NCBI RefSeq assembly: GCF_006517275.1
Contig: NZ_CP041191.1
Coordinates: 2,413,001 to 2,477,000, forward strand
Length of the DNA stretch: 64,000 bases
Source: Labrenzia sp. PHM005
GTDB taxonomy: Bacteria; Pseudomonadota; Alphaproteobacteria; Rhizobiales; Stappiaceae
Direction: 5' to 3'
Below, piece by piece: positions 62,003 through 64,000 of this stretch. The translations under genes and the position numbers were made by a program. The notes beneath the pieces were generated by a model, which made no database searches, was not told the DNA's origin, and was given only the letters and a program-made list of their open reading frames with translations. The stretch's first letter is position 1, and each line of letters opens with the position of its first letter.

Positions 62003-64000
62003 GTGTCTCTTGCCGCCAGGTATTTTTCGCTTCTGTTGCTTTCGCTGCTCGTTGCAATGGTGGCCGGCGCTTTCGCGATGCAAGCCGTCACCGGTCCAAT
62101 CCTGACATCACTTCAGCAGTCGGCTCTGACCCAGCAAGCCCGGAATTTCAGCCTACTGATTGGCAGCTCCATCGACGTGCATCGCAGGGAGCTGGAACTC
62201 CTGGCCGCCGATCCGCGTTTGATCTCGGGGGTCATCGGCGAAGCGGATGACCTCAGCCGAGCAGAAGATCATATTGCGCAGTTCAGTAGCCATGTGGATT
62301 TTTCAAGCCTTGTGGCAATTGACATATTCCAGGAACCGATCCTCACTTTCAAGCGGCCAGGCTGGGAAGGCCACACGCAAGCGAGCGAGCGGTACCACGA
62401 TTTGGCGCAAATCCTGCTGGGGAATTACGACGGGAAATCTTATGTCCTGTTCGACACAACCGAAGCAGGCGTAAGTTTCCACATAGGTGTTCCAATCCTT
62501 TTAAACGGATCCGTGGAGGGTATCGTTGCGGGTACGTTTTTCTCCGATATGCAAAAGAATGCGTCGGCCACTGATCTGACCCAAGGGATTTCTCTAATCT
62601 CCACAGATGTGTTTGATCCGCAGCGCGACGACGGCCGGGTGTACGCGCCGATCAAGGGCACCGAATTGTATGTCGCCGTCGAGCCGGCGACCGAACGGCT
62701 GACCGGAGCACGGGACCAATTGATCTTCACCGTCGTTCTGACAGTGTTTGGTGTGCTCTTATTGTTGTTCTCGGTCCTGGCCTACGGTGGCCGCCATTTG
62801 ATCGTTGCTCCGACGCAACGTTTGATCAAATCGGAACAAAGACTGAATGAGGAAGCACATCAACGCCAGTTGGCCCTCAACGCCCTTAATGAGCAGAAGT
62901 TTGCGCTGGACGAGCATGCAATCGTTGCGATCACGGATGTTCGTGGCACCATCACTTACGCCAATGACCGGTTCTGTGCGATCAGCGGATATGACCGCGA
63001 GGAACTGTTGGGACAGAACCACCGGATTCTCAATTCAGGTCACCATGAGACTGAATTTTGGCATGACATGTTTGGGGCCATCGCGCAGGGGAAAACCTGG
63101 AACGGCGAGATTTGCAACCGTGCCAAAGGCGGTGATCTCTATTATGTCGACACGACAATTGTGCCTTTCATGAACGAAGATGGCAAACCGCACAGCTACA
63201 TCGCTATCCGTACAGATGTGACAGACCGCGTCCATAACGAGAAACAAAGCAAAGAAACCGCCAAGCAGCTCGAGCTTGTGGTGGATGCAACGGCTGTGGG
63301 CATTTGGGATTGGAAAGTCCAATCCGGTGAAGTCGCCTTCAATGAACGCTGGGCTGAAATTGTCGGTTACACTCTTGAAGACCTTGCTCCGACCTCGATC
63401 GAGACCTGGATGTCTCTGGCGCACCCGGACGACCTGAAACAATCAGAAAAGCTGTTGCAGGAACACTGGGAAGGAAAGACAGAACATTATGTGTGCGAAG
63501 CCCGGATGAAACACAAGGCCGGTCATTGGGTCTGGGTTCTGGATACGGGCCGGGTTGTCGAGTGGGATGACGATGGCAATCCCCTCCGAATGATTGGCAC
63601 ACACCTGGATATTACCGAACGTAAGGAAACCGAAGCAGCGCTTGTCAGTGCGAAGACCGAAGCGGAAGCCGCAAGTGTCGCCAAGAGCGCGTTTCTCGCC
63701 AACATGAGCCACGAAATCCGCACCCCGATGAACGGGGTGCTCGGAATGACGAAAATCCTGCTGGATACGCCCTTGAACCGAGAACAGCTTGGCTTTGCGA
63801 AGTCGGTCAAGAGCAGCGCTGAATCCCTCCTTAGCCTGATCAATGACATCCTGGATTTTTCCAAGGTCGAAGCCGGCAAACTGGAGCTGGAACCGATCGA
63901 TTTTGATATTGGTTTGATGCTTGATGAATTTGGTACGGCAATTTCCAACCGGGCCCATGAAAAAGGGCTGGAAATCATCTGTCCAGCCAATCCGGTCCAG
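62003..64000 (+). CDS. Membrane sensor histidine kinase with two PAS domains (cut by window end)
   Basis: At least 666 codons from a GTG at 62003. Membrane segments near residues 10-30 and 240-262 enclose a periplasmic sensor domain of about 210 residues. PAS domain 1 is about residues 301-415, PAS 2 about 422-542 (DWKVQSGEVAFNERWAEIVGYT). The HisKA dimerisation domain begins near 556 with phosphoacceptor His570 (FLANMSHEIRTPMNGVLGMT), the sequence typical of hybrid kinases. The ATP-binding and probable receiver domains lie beyond the window. It starts 11 bases after the PBP gene and most likely receives its signal from that protein. Confidence 0.93.
   Translation, partial: MSLAARYFSLLLLSLLVAMVAGAFAMQAVTGPILTSLQQSALTQQARNFSLLIGSSIDVHRRELELLAADPRLISGVIGEADDLSRAEDHIAQFSSHVDFSSLVAIDIFQEPILTFKRPGWEGHTQASERYHDLAQILLGNYDGKSYVLFDTTEAGVSFHIGVPILLNGSVEGIVAGTFFSDMQKNASATDLTQGISLISTDVFDPQRDDGRVYAPIKGTELYVAVEPATERLTGARDQLIFTVVLTVFGVLLLLFSVLAYGGRHLIVAPTQRLIKSEQRLNEEAHQRQLALNALNEQKFALDEHAIVAITDVRGTITYANDRFCAISGYDREELLGQNHRILNSGHHETEFWHDMFGAIAQGKTWNGEICNRAKGGDLYYVDTTIVPFMNEDGKPHSYIAIRTDVTDRVHNEKQSKETAKQLELVVDATAVGIWDWKVQSGEVAFNERWAEIVGYTLEDLAPTSIETWMSLAHPDDLKQSEKLLQEHWEGKTEHYVCEARMKHKAGHWVWVLDTGRVVEWDDDGNPLRMIGTHLDITERKETEAALVSAKTEAEAASVAKSAFLANMSHEIRTPMNGVLGMTKILLDTPLNREQLGFAKSVKSSAESLLSLINDILDFSKVEAGKLELEPIDFDIGLMLDEFGTAISNRAHEKGLEIICPANPVQ

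Noticed and set aside
1..64000. CRISPR arrays, rRNA genes, intact tRNA genes, toxin-antitoxin pairs
   Set aside because: No regularly spaced repeats, rRNA-like segments, complete tRNA cloverleafs or typical toxin-antitoxin pairs were found by reading.

Overview
The window reads as a chromosomal stretch of a marine-type alphaproteobacterium, most likely Hyphomicrobiales/Stappiaceae (Roseibium/Labrenzia-like). This is inferred from moderate-to-high GC, many ABC and TRAP uptake systems, DUF1445/DUF2848/DUF3726-type accessory proteins, IS5 (IS427-type) transposon remains and the general gene style. No rRNA, intact tRNA or CRISPR array was seen. The window opens inside a gene and closes inside another.

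Layout. 1-7378: a dipeptide/oligopeptide ABC importer (binding-protein end, two permeases, fused double ATPase) with a gamma-glutamyltransferase-like enzyme and an M20 peptidase, a peptide scavenging operon. 7750-8694: two small NTF2/SnoaL-like proteins. 8993-14353: LysR regulator, DUF1445 hydro-lyase/cyclase, complete TRAP transporter, DUF2848 protein. 14703-21002: a UgpABCE-like (CUT1) ABC importer with a metallophosphodiesterase, divergent from a LysR regulator. 21177-25750: PhnF-like GntR regulator and PhnM amidohydrolase, divergent from a PhnD-PhnC-PhnE transporter. A 16-bp palindrome of HutC/GntR type lies just before phnD.

26256-36503: an exopolysaccharide locus (UDP-xylose synthase, Wzx, NDP-sugar epimerase, WecG/TagA transferase, Wzz-type protein, Wzy-like polymerase, family-4 glycosyltransferase, TupA-like ATP-grasp protein, ExoY-type priming transferase). 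36535-43711: a possible integrative-element scar. Two related tRNA-3'-half-like repeats flank a second phosphonate-type transporter operon (phnD-phnC-phnE-phnE plus a HAD phosphatase); beyond the second repeat lie a PLP-dependent AONS/SPT-like enzyme and a truncated tyrosine-recombinase fragment.

44081-49798: LuxR-type regulator, a 30-bp palindrome, a GlcG/HbpS-like secreted protein, a MetX-like alpha/beta hydrolase and a taurine/sulfonate-type ABC importer. 50686-57010: LysR regulator divergent from a tightly coupled operon of aldehyde dehydrogenase, an M19 'dipeptidase' lacking several metal ligands, a 560-residue protein of unknown family and a DUF3726 protein, followed by a decayed BCCT betaine-type transporter. 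57345-60456: hypothetical protein, LuxR-type regulator, a decayed globin-coupled chemoreceptor and a dead IS5-family transposase. 60768-64000: a lone periplasmic binding protein paired with a PAS-containing histidine kinase, cut by the window end.

Two themes stand out. Between about 14.7 and 41.5 kb there are three uptake systems for organic phosphorus (phosphodiester, phosphonate/PhnM, phosphonate-type/HAD). Between about 56.4 and 60.5 kb is a decay zone with three broken genes. The best candidate for an undescribed pathway is the ALDH-M19-unknown-DUF3726 operon; the PhnM-only phosphonate locus is second.
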